A stretch of DNA of 64,000 bases, from the NCBI GenBank assembly GCA_963744225.1, contig CAVUSV010000004.1:2046001-2110000 (forward strand), written 5' to 3'. Shown piece after piece: positions 45,831 to 54,959 of the stretch; position 1 is the stretch's first letter; every line of letters begins with the position of its first letter. The position numbers and the translations under genes are program-made. The notes under the pieces are model-generated. The model saw only the letters and a program-made list of their open reading frames with translations. It did not search any database and was not told the DNA's origin. This DNA comes from Bog-473 sp963744225 (GTDB taxonomy: Bacteria; Actinomycetota; Acidimicrobiia; Acidimicrobiales; RAAP-2).

Positions 45831-46463
45831 TCAATCTCCCGGTGGCCACCAACTATCCGCCGCAATCCTGGTGGGACTCGTATCAACACCGGCAGAAGCG
45901 GCGAGGTGCTCCATCACAACCATTACGGCAACCTGGGTCGCCAGGATGGACCCACTGTTCTCCGACCTGTTGCCGACCAGCCGGTCCGTTGAGATGACCG
46001 AAGCAACAAGTTGACCAAGCGCCTCTTGCAACGCTGCTCCACGGTCCCCATCCTCACGGTGATCGACAGCCAACTGGTGAGCACGGGCGTCCGCATCAAG
46101 GAGCCTTGGCTCTTCTTGTGACAGCACGTTGAAGGCATCGGCAATCGGCATCGCAGCAAGGGTTTGCTCTCGAGGCGAATTCCGACTCCAAGGCAGCGGC
46201 ACTCCCGTGCGATGAGAAGCATCTCGTTGGCCGCTGGCTGTCCCGACCAGGCGCAGAATGGCCTGACCTTCGTGAGTCCTGTTCAATCCCTTTGTGTTGT
46301 TCTTGGTAAAACCGAATGCATTCGGAGTGTCCCCGGCGATTTCGATCAAGCGGCTGATCGCCTCCGCCAGCGGAGTTCTCGTCTCGTAGAGGCGGAGGGC
46401 TTCAGCGAAGATCTGGTCCTGAAGCGCAGTATCTCCGGGTCGCACTCGGGTGAACTTGCCCAC
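45831..46463 (-). CDS. Hypothetical helical protein
   Basis: About 210 residues from GTG 46463. Mostly helical (LQDQIFAEALRLYETRTPLA, AALQEALGQLVASVI, ILATQVAVMVVMEHLAASAG). No family is recognised. An upstream extension through the element at 46504 is possible but unlikely. Single gene of its interval. Confidence 0.55.
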   Translation of the reverse strand: MGKFTRVRPGDTALQDQIFAEALRLYETRTPLAEAISRLIEIAGDTPNAFGFTKNNTKGLNRTHEGQAILRLVGTASGQRDASHRTGVPLPWSRNSPREQTLAAMPIADAFNVLSQEEPRLLDADARAHQLAVDHREDGDRGAALQEALGQLVASVISTDRLVGNRSENSGSILATQVAVMVVMEHLAASAGVDTSPTRIAADSWWPPGD

Positions 46464-46503
46464 GCTCGATACGGTACCTCCACGCCATTCTGTGACGATG
46501 TGG

Positions 46504-46530
46504 GTGCCCCCTACCGCCGGGAAACGGTCA
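46504..46530 (+). repeat. Array element 26 (short)
   Basis: GTGCCCCCTACCGCCGGG; between divergent starts. Confidence 0.7.
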
Positions 46531-46561
46531 GCGTCGCTATTCGGTCTAGCCTTGAAGGCTG

Positions 46562-46879
46562 ATGAAGGTTGCCGTGGCTGTGGCAGCAATAGTTGGTCTG
46601 GGACTAGTGACGGCCGGTTGTTCGAGCGGGCAAAGCGCCACGGAATCTGCAGCATGCGGAGCAATCCTCAAGATCACACTTCCACCTGCCGCGGGTGGTG
46701 CCGGGTTGGGCACGAACGAAGCGATTTCCATACCGAGCAACCTGGTAGGAAGCCTGATTCACTCTGGCGATCCGATATTGGCCCAGTATGGACGTACGAT
46801 GGCGAAACCCGGAAGCAGCAACGGTTTTGTAAAGGCTTTCAACAATGCTCAGGCCCAATGTCGGATCGTTGGCGCCTGA
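46562..46879 (+). CDS. Small lipoprotein
   Basis: 105 residues. The lipoprotein signal MKVAVAVAAIVGLGLVTAGC ends in a lipobox (VTAGC), so the mature protein is anchored by a lipidated Cys. The mature part has two more Cys (SAACGAIL, AQCRIVGA) and fits one small domain. Function unknown. Single gene of a 0.38-kb interval. Confidence 0.7.
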   Translation: MKVAVAVAAIVGLGLVTAGCSSGQSATESAACGAILKITLPPAAGGAGLGTNEAISIPSNLVGSLIHSGDPILAQYGRTMAKPGSSNGFVKAFNNAQAQCRIVGA

Positions 46880-46884
46880 CGAGG

Positions 46885-46912
46885 CTGCCCCCCGAACGCC
46901 GGGTCCGGGCGC
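46885..46912 (+). repeat. Array element 27 (short)
   Basis: Stem GCCC/GGGC around CCCGAACGCCGGGTCC. Confidence 0.75.
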
Positions 46913-46985
46913 TAAGAGTCGTTCGGCTCAACGGTGTTCTCGCCAAGGAAGTCGTTGAACATTCACGCCCTCCGGGTCCATAGGA

Positions 46986-47300
46986 CTACGACGATGGCTC
47001 GTGACCAGCGCTATTTGGGGGTGGGTCGGTGCCTGGGACGCCACCGTCTGTAACGTGCTCTGTCCATTCAGACCCAGACCAGTACCGCTGCTCATGTCGG
47101 CCCGAGGGGTCGGTCAGCCAACAGGGAGCGATGCCGGTGAATGTGACCCCGCCGGACGATCCGTCGACAGCATCAGATCCTTCACTTGGAAAAGTTGGAT
47201 CGGTGAACGAGCTCTTGGGAGATGAACTCCTTTGCGGACCCCGGCGGCGTCGCTGAGAGGAGTACACCCGCAACGCCAAAAGGACTAAAAAGATCACCAA
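46986..47300 (-). CDS. DUF2510 domain membrane protein
   Basis: 104 residues. An N-terminal membrane helix (MVIFLVLLALRVYSS) is followed by a basic stretch. The C-terminal DUF2510 module is PCWLTDPSGRHEQRYWSG, then SEWTEHV, matching the W-DP-RYWDG-WT pattern common in actinobacterial membrane proteins. Role unknown. Confidence 0.72.
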   Translation of the reverse strand: MVIFLVLLALRVYSSQRRRRGPQRSSSPKSSFTDPTFPSEGSDAVDGSSGGVTFTGIAPCWLTDPSGRHEQRYWSGSEWTEHVTDGGVPGTDPPPNSAGHEPSS

Positions 47301-47462
47301 GGCGATCGAGGAACCGTGGCCGTATAACGTCTCCGCAGCCTAGTCTCGCCGGGCAACCGGGGGGGCATTCAGTGTGTACGCGAGCGCCTTCTCACCGCTC
47401 ACCCGTCAGCTACACAGGTATCCGCGATGCAGAATAACAACACATGCCGTCCAAACAGAAGG

Positions 47463-47506
47463 GTGCCCCCGTTCGCCGGGACGGGTACGCCTCTGCGGTA
47501 GGGCGG
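47463..47506 (+). repeat. Array element 28
   Basis: GTGCCCCCGTTCGCCGGG, CCCG/CGGG stem, then CTGCGGTAGGGC. Confidence 0.78.
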
Positions 47507-47563
47507 AGACTACTCTCGGAAGCGGAGTCCTCGACTGATCAGACGACACATTGAGGAGATCAG

Positions 47564-47839
47564 ATGGCAAGGATATTGATGGTTGTGCAGCATCCCGTGA
47601 AGGACTTTGACGCTTGGCGGATCGAATATGACAAGGCGCAACCGATACGTGACAAGCACGGGGTTACCGACGCCACCGTCTTTCGGAATGCCGATGATCC
47701 GAACGAGATTACGGGGCTGCACTGGTTCTCCTCGGTCGATGAAGCCCACGCCTTCGCCGCCGATCCAGATCTGAAAGACGCCATGGCTAGGGCGGGCGTG
47801 AGCGGACCACCCCGCATCGAAATCAGTGTCGAGGTGTAA
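47564..47839 (+). CDS. Small ABM/dabb-like dimeric alpha-beta barrel protein
   Basis: 91 residues. ARILMVVQHPVKDFDAWRIE, then ATVFRNADDPNEITGLHWF and DEAHAFAADPDLKDAMARAG, is the pattern of ABM/cyclase-like ferredoxin-fold proteins. Catalysis is not evident. It shares a hairpin-bounded interval with the convergent kinase-like gene. Confidence 0.7.
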   Translation: MARILMVVQHPVKDFDAWRIEYDKAQPIRDKHGVTDATVFRNADDPNEITGLHWFSSVDEAHAFAADPDLKDAMARAGVSGPPRIEISVEV

Positions 47840-47950
47840 CACCGACCTGCGCTTGATCGAACTGTCGAAAGAGACATGGCGAAATCAGCCCTTAGTTGCG
47901 GAGGTTCAATTATAAGTCCCCTGCCCAGAAACAGCACTTATGAGGCGGTC

Positions 47951-48781
47951 CTAGGTCCGCGATGAACGAACTACCTGTAGGTGATGTTGAGCATGGCTCT
48001 GCATGTCGGAACCGCGTTCAAGTCCTTCCCAGCACCACGTCGAGGTCGCCGCACTGACTATCACTCGACACAGAGCCAAGGCCTGATGATCGAACTCGGC
48101 CGGATAGAGGCCAACGACCTCTGGCTCCAGATGAGCCAAATCCCATTCAAGTGGTCCAAGCTTCACGGTCTCGAAATCGATGAACTTTGGAGCTGCGTCA
48201 ACGACGAGGATGTTGAATCTGTGCGGCGAGCCATGGATCACCCGTTCGACCCCTGTCATCTTCGCCAGCCGAGCAGTTCCATCGACCAATGTCTGGCGCA
48301 ACAGAGCACGATCGGCCTCCACAAGCTCGGGCGCAAAATCTGGACGCTCTAGAGCACCTACGGCAGACATCAGCGGCTCCCTAAATGAGGGAAATACTGC
48401 TCGATCCCGCATCGAAGCGAGCTTGGAGTGCAAGCGGAACAGGTACTCAGCGATCTGAGCGGCATCTAATTCGACGGCATTGTCCTGGGGCTCGTACCGC
48501 CAGAATGTAATGGCCTTCTCGTCGATGCTTACGGGTTGCTCAATGCCCAGGTCGACGGGAGGCACCACCGGAGCGGCTAGCTCAACGAGGTTTCTCACAA
48601 CGGCAAGCTCTCTGCCCGCTCTGTCGTGCTCCTTCGAGATCTTGGCCACGACAGGGCTTGGTGAAAGCCATACGACTCCGTTATTGGTCGACCTCAGTCT
48701 GACCGGCTGATGTACGTCGAATCCGCAGGACCGGACCAGATCGGCCAAGGCGGTGATCACATCCACACAACATGGTCGCAC
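47951..48781 (-). CDS. Phosphotransferase-fold protein with altered catalytic motif
   Basis: 276 residues with the APH/choline-kinase fold: GVVWLSPSPVVAKISKEHDR supplies the ATP-binding Lys, the mid region is EYLFRLHSKLASM, and the metal segment is FIDFETVKLGPLEWDLAHL. The catalytic loop reads VIHGSPHRFNILV, so the usual Asp of HGD is Ser. It may be inactive, use another base or act as a binding protein. ATG or GTG near 48781 starts the gene. Confidence 0.7.
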   Translation of the reverse strand: MRPCCVDVITALADLVRSCGFDVHQPVRLRSTNNGVVWLSPSPVVAKISKEHDRAGRELAVVRNLVELAAPVVPPVDLGIEQPVSIDEKAITFWRYEPQDNAVELDAAQIAEYLFRLHSKLASMRDRAVFPSFREPLMSAVGALERPDFAPELVEADRALLRQTLVDGTARLAKMTGVERVIHGSPHRFNILVVDAAPKFIDFETVKLGPLEWDLAHLEPEVVGLYPAEFDHQALALCRVIVSAATSTWCWEGLERGSDMQSHAQHHLQVVRSSRT

Positions 48782-48798
48782 TATTCACTTCGTGGGGG

Positions 48799-48824
48799 TG
48801 CCCCATACCGCCGGAACGATGGGC
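48799..48824 (+). repeat. Array element 29 (short)
   Basis: Arms TGCCCCAT and ATGGGCA; between divergent starts. Confidence 0.8.
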
Positions 48825-48849
48825 AGGCCCTGCTGGCAGACTGGGGTTC

Positions 48850-49065
48850 GTGGCGAGTCGGGAATGGTTCGGTTCGGGCTATGAGACCCCGGAGAGCGAC
48901 TCGTATCTCGGACTGTCCCGGGCGGCAGCCCTTGACGCCGCCCGAGCCTCCGGGATCAAGGCCATCCGGGTGTTCGATGTCGGAAGTGGGACGTACACGT
49001 TCGATCTGATGCGAGACCGACTTGATATCGAGGACGAAATCGTCGTGGCCGCCGGATTCTTTTAG
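48850..49065 (+). CDS. Small protein resembling I78-type peptidase inhibitors
   Basis: 71 residues from GTG 48850. YLGLSRAAALDAARASGIKA, then FDLMRDRLDIEDEIVVAAGF, fits the I78/potato-inhibitor-like pattern: a helix, then a strand carrying the reactive loop before D-x-R-D-R-L. There is no signal peptide. Similarity is from pattern only. Sole gene of a 275-base interval. Confidence 0.5.
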   Translation: MASREWFGSGYETPESDSYLGLSRAAALDAARASGIKAIRVFDVGSGTYTFDLMRDRLDIEDEIVVAAGFF

Positions 49066-49304
49066 CCCTCGACTGCCCCATACCGCCGGGTCGGTGGGGC
49101 AGGCACAACGGGGGCACCCTCTTCGCTCCAGCGACCGGCCCGGCCCGGCCCGGGCCGGTCGAGCCCCACGCCGAACCGCATGGAAACCAGGTCTGCAAGC
49201 ACCGTTCGCGCATCGGGAGGCAGGCGGTATGCGAACAGAAGCGACTCTTGGACTCCTCCGTGCATGAGGTCACCACGCCAGATCGATTGGGGCCTTAGTG
49301 CCAT
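49062..49304 (-). CDS. Short hypothetical ORF overlapping an element
   Basis: 80 residues from ATG 49304 (MALRPQSIWRGDLMHGGVQE, then LLFAYRLPPDARTVLADLVS). The first 45 residues look coding; the last part is translated from the element at 49074. Uncertain. Confidence 0.35.
   Translation of the reverse strand: MALRPQSIWRGDLMHGGVQESLLFAYRLPPDARTVLADLVSMRFGVGLDRPGPGRAGRWSEEGAPVVPAPPTRRYGAVEG
49074..49116 (+). repeat. Array element 30
   Basis: TGCCCC/GGGGCA stem, then GGCACAACGGGGGCA. Confidence 0.82.
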
Positions 49305-49330
49305 GGCGAAGGTCTTTCGAGACGGAGCCT

Positions 49331-50764
49331 TCACGCCCTTGGCGCAGTCTCGGTCCTGTCCCTCGTCTGCCTGTGGCTCCGCATCGAGTGAAAGGCCGTG
49401 ACGAGTGCGATGGACGCCAAGAGGAAGAGGGATGGCTCGGCCACGACCCGCAGGCGCGTGGTGCCGTAAAACACGGCGGCGTTCAGGGCGGCCACCACCA
49501 CTGGAGCGACGATGACCACGAGATGTCGCCGTGAGTGTCTGCCCAACAGGATGCCTCCCGCGATCGCCAGCGGGATCGAGATCCACTCCACGAACTGGCC
49601 CGCCACGAAGAACCCGCGAACCTGACCGCCCTCCTCGGCGTCGTACTGCAATTGCGACCCGATCGCGTAGACACCCCACAACCTTCCTTCTCGCGCCAGG
49701 ACCACACCGGGCAGGTCGCTGAGGTGACCGCGCGCGAACGTGAGCCCCGAATGACCGAGGGCGTTGAACAGCGTCAGTTCGGTCCATGCCTTGGCGTGAT
49801 CGGGCGGAGCGGTCTCGAGCACGAGGGCGGCGAAGACGAACTGGGTGCCGTTGTCGAAGCTGCCGTAAAGGGGGTTGCCGGGCGAGAAGGTGTTCGGCGA
49901 GTACGCACCCACCCAGGTCGTGCCGCTGTCGGTGGACAGCGTCAAACCCCCGAGCTCAACCTCATTTCGCACGAGCCAGGGACCGACAACGATGACCACA
50001 CCGGACACCAGCGCCAGCGCGAACCTCAGGCGCCCGTCCCGCGAGCGAGACCCCATCCACACGAGCGGTATGCCCAGCACAACGACGAAGGCGATGGCCT
50101 CGGAGCGGGTCAGGGTGGCAATGCCGATCGCGACCCCCGCCAGGCCGAAGTTCCACCAACTGGGCCGATCGACACACTCGAGCGCCACCAAGAGCACACC
50201 CGGGATCACTACCAGGTACACGCTTTCGCTCAGGAGCCTTCCCCCCCACTGCACCCACAAGGGGCTCACCGCGGCGATCGCCGCTGCCACCAGCCCGCAG
50301 CCCGGGCTCATCAATCGACGCCCCAGCAGTCCCATGAGCACGACCGTGCCGGACGAGAGGAAGGCCAGTGCGATCCTGTGCGCGTCGGCCGATTGCAGCC
50401 GGACGAGGTCGAGCACGGCCAGAACGACCGGGAACAGCGGAGGGTGGAGCGCGGTCGGAACGGGGCTTGCCGGGCTTCCCTTCTCGAAGAATGGGATGGC
50501 GTACCCGTTCCCATGGGCAAGGTTTGCCGCAGCCTGCTGGAAGAACCCGTTGTCTCCCAAGAGTGAGGTGCCGTCCTCCCACACCACTGCGTAGATGACC
50601 CGCAGGACGACCCCCAGGACCGCGAGTGCGCACAGGGCGGGGACGAACGACGTCACACGAGCCCTCTCGGTGCGTGCGGTGTGCGTGGCGACTACCACGA
50701 AGTGCACCGACAGCTGAGCACCCAGCAGCGAGTCGGCTGCTCTGGTTCGGGCATTATTCCTCAC
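49331..50764 (-). CDS. PMT/ArnT-like membrane glycosyltransferase
   Basis: 477 residues with about ten membrane helices. After helix 1 comes a loop with LLGDNGFFQQAAANLAHGNG, matching the catalytic D-x-x-Y/F region of GT-C enzymes, then HPPLFPVVLAVLDLV and WVQWGGRLLSESVYLV. Such enzymes transfer a sugar from a lipid carrier outside the membrane. The start is uncertain: 50764, or GTG 50656 just before helix 1. One of the longest genes of the array. Confidence 0.72.
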   Translation of the reverse strand: MRNNARTRAADSLLGAQLSVHFVVVATHTARTERARVTSFVPALCALAVLGVVLRVIYAVVWEDGTSLLGDNGFFQQAAANLAHGNGYAIPFFEKGSPASPVPTALHPPLFPVVLAVLDLVRLQSADAHRIALAFLSSGTVVLMGLLGRRLMSPGCGLVAAAIAAVSPLWVQWGGRLLSESVYLVVIPGVLLVALECVDRPSWWNFGLAGVAIGIATLTRSEAIAFVVVLGIPLVWMGSRSRDGRLRFALALVSGVVIVVGPWLVRNEVELGGLTLSTDSGTTWVGAYSPNTFSPGNPLYGSFDNGTQFVFAALVLETAPPDHAKAWTELTLFNALGHSGLTFARGHLSDLPGVVLAREGRLWGVYAIGSQLQYDAEEGGQVRGFFVAGQFVEWISIPLAIAGGILLGRHSRRHLVVIVAPVVVAALNAAVFYGTTRLRVVAEPSLFLLASIALVTAFHSMRSHRQTRDRTETAPRA

Positions 50765-50936
50765 TTAGCATCGCGCCGGACCCGGCTTCACGTTATGTTG
50801 TCAGCGGAGCCTCAGGAACCCACTACCCCTGGACAGCGGATCACCCATGTGACCAGCCCCGTACGAATCGGGCACTTCGGGGCGTGTGAAAACAGATGAG
50901 TCGATACGTAGCTACATGACCTAGCGTCAGGTCCTG

Positions 50937-51359
50937 TTAGATCGGCGGATACGGACGAAGCACATAAGGCTCAAAGGCGAGGGTGTACAACTCTCTGTCC
51001 AAGACTACGTCTGAGATGACGACCTGCGTCGGAGATGGCGACCCGCTTGTGCTGATCCTGAGGTTGGATTGGCGATCCCGGAAAGACACTTGGACGTGGC
51101 GGACACTGCCCCAGTTCATTGATACTTCCCTGAGGGTCCACCGCTTGACTGCTGGTCCTGAACAACTTCGGGAGTGCTGGCGGGTTCGGTCTGACTTGGA
51201 GTCCCGTGACGTTGTAAGAGGTTGTCGACCGAGACCTTCCAGCGGCACATTGAAAGCGGCACGTCCCGTCTCCGAGTTGGGGTGATTGGTCCGGGTTGCT
51301 ATCAACAACCTGGACCGCCCGTCGCTCCGATCCGGAACGGCCGTGCCATCCCTCAACAC
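50937..51359 (-). CDS. Hypothetical protein
   Basis: Up to 140 residues. The second half looks coding (VRHVQVSFRDRQSNLRIST, then VVISDVVLDRELYTLAFEPY). The start is unclear. A fragment resembling the start of an array element (CTGCCCCAGTTC, near 51105) lies inside it. No family is recognised. Confidence 0.4.
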   Translation of the reverse strand: MLRDGTAVPDRSDGRSRLLIATRTNHPNSETGRAAFNVPLEGLGRQPLTTSRDSKSDRTRQHSRSCSGPAVKRWTLREVSMNWGSVRHVQVSFRDRQSNLRISTSGSPSPTQVVISDVVLDRELYTLAFEPYVLRPYPPI

Positions 51360-51532
51360 CTAAAGAGAAGGGATGACCTGACTTCCCAGCGATTCGCCGA
51401 CCCTCAGCTCGGGCCACCATCTCGAAAACGCGTGACTCAATAAGAGCTTGTCTTCGACTCGAGTGACTCATCAATGTTCTGTCCGCTGTTTTCAACTCCC
51501 GAACCCCCAAAGAGGGTTGACAAGTGATCGGA

Positions 51533-51577
51533 GCGTCGCCGGGACAGTGGGGCAGTTCGGCACTTTCGGGCTAGGAC
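51533..51577 (+). repeat. Array element 31 (long, 5' arm degenerate)
   Basis: GCGTCGCCGGGACAGTGGGG, then AGTTCGGCACTTTCGGGC. Confidence 0.75.
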
Positions 51578-51684
51578 GTAGGCGAATCGAGTCTTGGCAC
51601 GGGCGCCGTGGTTTAGCTGTTGTGAGAACGGAGTCCGTTCGGCCCTATTCGGCGGCGACGCAGCTCTCAATAGTGGTCCTTGCA

Positions 51685-52797
51685 ATGACGGGGGAGGAGC
51701 AAGACACGGCGGGCGAAGGGCGTAAAGACAGCTACTGGTCTGGTCGTCTCGGAGTCAAGCCGCAGTCTCCGCCAATCAATCTGCCCGTCGACCAGGCGAG
51801 GCCAACTGCCGCCCCTCGTCGCCAACAAACTGAAGCACCAGGCCCTGATTCGAAAACTCCGAGGCGCCTTTTGGTCGCCTCATTCTTGGCGGCCATCCTG
51901 GTCATCGGTACCGCTATCGGAGTCTTCTGGACCAATTCGACATCGACGCCGACACTCACGCTTCAACAAGCTCGACATGCGTTCAACGCAACGTGGCCTG
52001 GTTTTGCGTCGGGCTTCGCCTATGGAAACGTCAGTGAGTTGGACCAATTCACCACCCCGGAGATGTCGCAGGCGGTTATCGGTTGGTATAACTGCGGCTG
52101 CGGGGAGTCCTTGTCCAAACCCACGGCGGTGCACCTCAGCGTCCTGGTCGAGAGTCACTATCCGTTGACCTTCCTCGCCGAAGTCTCAACTCCTTACGCG
52201 AAGGGCGGCCCAACCGTTCAAGAGGTGGTCATCAGTCGGGCCAGCGAGGGCCAACACTGGCGCGTGGCTTACATGGTTGAGTATGTGGGGACGAGTACGT
52301 TTCTTGGGCCTTCGGCGGTCCAATCGGTACCACGAGCGCCATTCAATACCAACGTGATCGGAGGTCAGTGGGCGTCTTTCTTTGAGTCCATGGTCAATAC
52401 GGGCTCGCCGCCGCCCGACCTCAACATACCGGTGACCCGATCGGTGAAGCAGGAGGTTGATCATTATGCATCGGTCGCCTTGTTGATAGAGCAACAAGGC
52501 GACTCCCAACACATGGCCTTCGACGCCACCGATCACAGCACCGCATTCGCGTACCCGGGGGGTGACATTATCTGCGGTGCAATCCATTCAACTCAATTGG
52601 TCACGGCCCCACCTGGCTCGTCGATCGTTCAACCGGCCGATCGGAGTAACTATGGACCCTCGCTTCTACCTGGTTCCTATTCGTCAGTGGTAAAGAACGG
52701 TACCCACGACTACTGCGTGACTGTTACCACGGCGGGTCTCGAAAATCCGGTCAGCTTCTTCGGGGGCGTATACCAAAATGTGGGTCAGGTTGGGTAG
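51685..52797 (+). CDS. Membrane-anchored extracellular hypothetical protein
   Basis: 370 residues from ATG 51685. A 65-residue polar N-terminus leads to one membrane helix (LLVASFLAAILVIGTAIGVF), then an approximately 280-residue outer domain (QARHAFNATWPGFASGFAYG, VIGGQWASFFESMVNTG). A Cys pair, NCGCGES, is present. No family is recognised. Common actinobacterial topology. Confidence 0.65.
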   Translation: MTGEEQDTAGEGRKDSYWSGRLGVKPQSPPINLPVDQARPTAAPRRQQTEAPGPDSKTPRRLLVASFLAAILVIGTAIGVFWTNSTSTPTLTLQQARHAFNATWPGFASGFAYGNVSELDQFTTPEMSQAVIGWYNCGCGESLSKPTAVHLSVLVESHYPLTFLAEVSTPYAKGGPTVQEVVISRASEGQHWRVAYMVEYVGTSTFLGPSAVQSVPRAPFNTNVIGGQWASFFESMVNTGSPPPDLNIPVTRSVKQEVDHYASVALLIEQQGDSQHMAFDATDHSTAFAYPGGDIICGAIHSTQLVTAPPGSSIVQPADRSNYGPSLLPGSYSSVVKNGTHDYCVTVTTAGLENPVSFFGGVYQNVGQVG

Positions 52798-52862
52798 GGC
52801 CGCCGGCCCGAAACCTTGCCGCCCCCGCCACGGCGCCGACATGATTGGCTCCAATCTTCAGG

Positions 52863-52887
52863 TGCCCGGTACGCCGGTTCGCGGGCA
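52863..52887 (+). repeat. Array element 32 (short)
   Basis: Stem TGCCCG/CGGGCA around GTACGCCGGTTCG. Confidence 0.8.
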
Positions 52888-52960
52888 TGCCTGTGGTTCT
52901 CCAAACCTCTTAGTTCCTACTTTGTGCCGGGTGGATCCCAACCCATAGCGAGCCAGGAGT

Positions 52961-53794
52961 TCAGGCGCTGGAGTTGGCCGGGCTGACGTTGTAGCGCAGT
53001 GACCCGGTCGTCACGTCGATGTCGTAGTACTCGACTCCCGTCTCCACCTGCGGGGCGTCCGCTCCGAAAGCGACCGCGATTTTATTTGCGGAGTTGCGGA
53101 CGATATCGAGAATTAGCTCGGTAGCGGCGGCAGGACCCAAAGCGTCCACGACCTGCTCGCCCAGCCCGGGTGGCCACTGGATCGGCTGCCACACGAAGGT
53201 ATCCACGACCTGGAGGGCCAGGACCTGGCCGTCGGAGATACCGCTCGGATCCCCGTCATCGAACACATCACACCCACCTGCCAGATCGATGGCGCTCACG
53301 TTCCTGCGGGACTGGCACAGCCGGCAGTTGTGTGCTCTCGCTCCGCGCAGCCTGACCAGCTCGGCGGTGACCGGATCGAGTGCTGGCAGTTTGGCCACCT
53401 CCAGGAGGAATCTTTCGTGGGCCACCCAGGGATCGGTCTCGGCAGAAATCGGGATCGGCCGCCATTCTTCGCCGAACATTTCACGCCAGGCGGCACCGGC
53501 GCGAATCATCATGTCCTGCGTCCACACGGCAAGGACGAACACTGGGGCACCGGCACCGAGTTCGGCAAGCCCGGCGGCTCGAATATCAGTCGTGATGGAT
53601 GCGACGTCCACGACCATCTGGCTGGCGAAGGCCATTGCGTGAGATCTCGGAACGGCAGGCGCAGCCGGGTCGAGGCCGGCCCGAGCGATGGCACGGGCCT
53701 GCTCCATCAGGTCGGTGGGCGTGGTCGAAGCGACTGCGTCGATCAACTCGTCCCATGCCGTGAAGGCCGCTGGCGCCTGATCCCGGGCGATCAC
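52961..53794 (-). CDS. Carboxymuconolactone-decarboxylase/AhpD-like protein
   Basis: 277 residues. AELVRLRGARAHNCRLCQSR matches the AhpD/CMD core, with Cys-x2-Cys preceded by His, a thiol site that in relatives reduces peroxides. An N-terminal helical region precedes it. A C-terminal segment (NKIAVAFGADAPQVETGVEY) completes the usual two-part CMD layout. Single gene of its interval. Confidence 0.7.
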   Translation of the reverse strand: MIARDQAPAAFTAWDELIDAVASTTPTDLMEQARAIARAGLDPAAPAVPRSHAMAFASQMVVDVASITTDIRAAGLAELGAGAPVFVLAVWTQDMMIRAGAAWREMFGEEWRPIPISAETDPWVAHERFLLEVAKLPALDPVTAELVRLRGARAHNCRLCQSRRNVSAIDLAGGCDVFDDGDPSGISDGQVLALQVVDTFVWQPIQWPPGLGEQVVDALGPAAATELILDIVRNSANKIAVAFGADAPQVETGVEYYDIDVTTGSLRYNVSPANSSA

Positions 53795-53859
53795 ACTTGG
53801 ACCCTACCGGTTGGTCGACGCGTCAAGGAAGCCCTAAGGGCTTGTACAGATAGATGCAA

Positions 53860-53886
53860 CTGCCCCAGATCGCCGGGAGGGGGAAT
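53860..53886 (+). repeat. Array element 33 (short)
   Basis: Stem CCCC/GGGG around AGATCGCCGGGAG. Confidence 0.75.
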
Positions 53887-53946
53887 CACGATGCGCCACG
53901 AGTAGGTGCTGAGTCGCTCGGATCCGGCATTCTGGCGCGACGTCCT

Positions 53947-54348
53947 TCACCTCCAACCCGACGTGCGACCCGCCTCCTCGATCCACTCATGCAGCTCCGG
54001 TCGCCGCACCTCCTCGACAGAAGTCACCTTGACGTACCGGGTCCGGTCGGTCGTGCCGAGTGGCGGTGGGCAGTCGAAGTCAGCACCTCCGAGGAAAACG
54101 ACATTTACGGAGACGTCGTAGGCGGCCATCTCGATGATCCACCCGAGTTCCGGTAGCCCGTAGTACGGCCTCTTCCACTTGACGGCATAGTGCAGGCCCG
54201 GGATCGTCGCTCGGATCGTCTCGTCCAACTGCTTGACGATGGGCTGGAGATGCGGCATCTGGCGTCGGAACCATTCGTCGATATCCGAGTGGTCCGTCGC
54301 CGGCTCTGGAGGTTTTCGCGATGCAGTCCCCTTGATTGCTTTCGGCAT
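53947..54348 (-). CDS. DUF1801 domain protein
   Basis: 133 residues from ATG 54348 (MPKAIKGTASRKP). LDETIRATIPGLHYAVKWKR, then PYYGLPELGWIIEMAAYDVS, is the DUF1801 core, a small alpha/beta family of unknown function often carried on accessory DNA. Single gene of its interval. Confidence 0.75.
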   Translation of the reverse strand: MPKAIKGTASRKPPEPATDHSDIDEWFRRQMPHLQPIVKQLDETIRATIPGLHYAVKWKRPYYGLPELGWIIEMAAYDVSVNVVFLGGADFDCPPPLGTTDRTRYVKVTSVEEVRRPELHEWIEEAGRTSGWR

Positions 54349-54410
54349 TGCAAGTCCTTCGGTCGAAACCGCGGTGAGTTTATGACCAAGATTGTCCAAC
54401 TCGGAGGCGG

Positions 54411-54447
54411 GTAGCACAGTACGCCGGGACGGTGGCGGTCGGCACAG
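54411..54447 (+). repeat. Array element 34 (diverged)
   Basis: GTAGCACAGTACGCCGGGAC with GGTCGGCACAG. Confidence 0.7.
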
Positions 54448-54535
54448 ATGCCAAGCGTTTCCCGGGAAGCAGTTGCCAGGGAAGCCCGTCCCTGGCCCGT
54501 GCAGAACGAATTCAGTCGGTCGTAGGCTTCGGGAC

Positions 54536-54674
54536 ATGCGCAAAATCTTGGTCAGGGCGGCGGTCTTCTATTTGCTCCTCGCAGTTGCTACCCGTGCTGC
54601 CGATTCACTTGGGGTTGGTGGCCGTCTTCGCTGTGGGTGTGATGAATCCTGTTGGTGTAAACGCCCGAGCTTGA
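54536..54674 (+). CDS. Possible small membrane peptide (frameshift)
   Basis: MRKILVRAAVFYLLLAVATR opens a hydrophobic helix. With one frame change near 54,612 the sequence continues LVAVFAVGVMNPVGVNARA to a stop at 54674, giving a membrane peptide of about 45 residues. Weak support; the only candidate in its interval. Confidence 0.35.
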
Positions 54675-54859
54675 CCGTGTTCCGGTGGGTCACTCCGAGA
54701 AGATGGCACGAGATTGGCCATGCCCACTAAAGGTAGGTAGCGGCCGACGAGAACGACGTGCCAACGATAAGTCGAATCGGTCCCCCAGGCGTCGTCGGAG
54801 CCGCCTGACGCGATCACCTTGTTGATCCCGTCAAGAAAGGTTGTTCGGACAGTAGCCTG

Positions 54860-54911
54860 CCTGCCCTTGAAGCTCGGCCACTGGGGCAGTTCGGCACCTC
54901 GGGACTAGGAC
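54860..54911 (+). repeat. Array element 35 (long, loop changed)
   Basis: Outer CCTGCCC and GGGACTAGG; inner AGTTCGGCAC; the CGCCGGG core is replaced by TCGGCCAC. Confidence 0.65.
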
Positions 54912-54959
54912 TTCCTTGTGCCCGACGAACCAATCAGAGCCTATTTACGTCAATATTGG

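Noticed and set aside
51105..51120. Another array element
   Set aside because: Only the first 12 bases (CTGCCCCAGTTC) match; the CGCCGGG core is absent.
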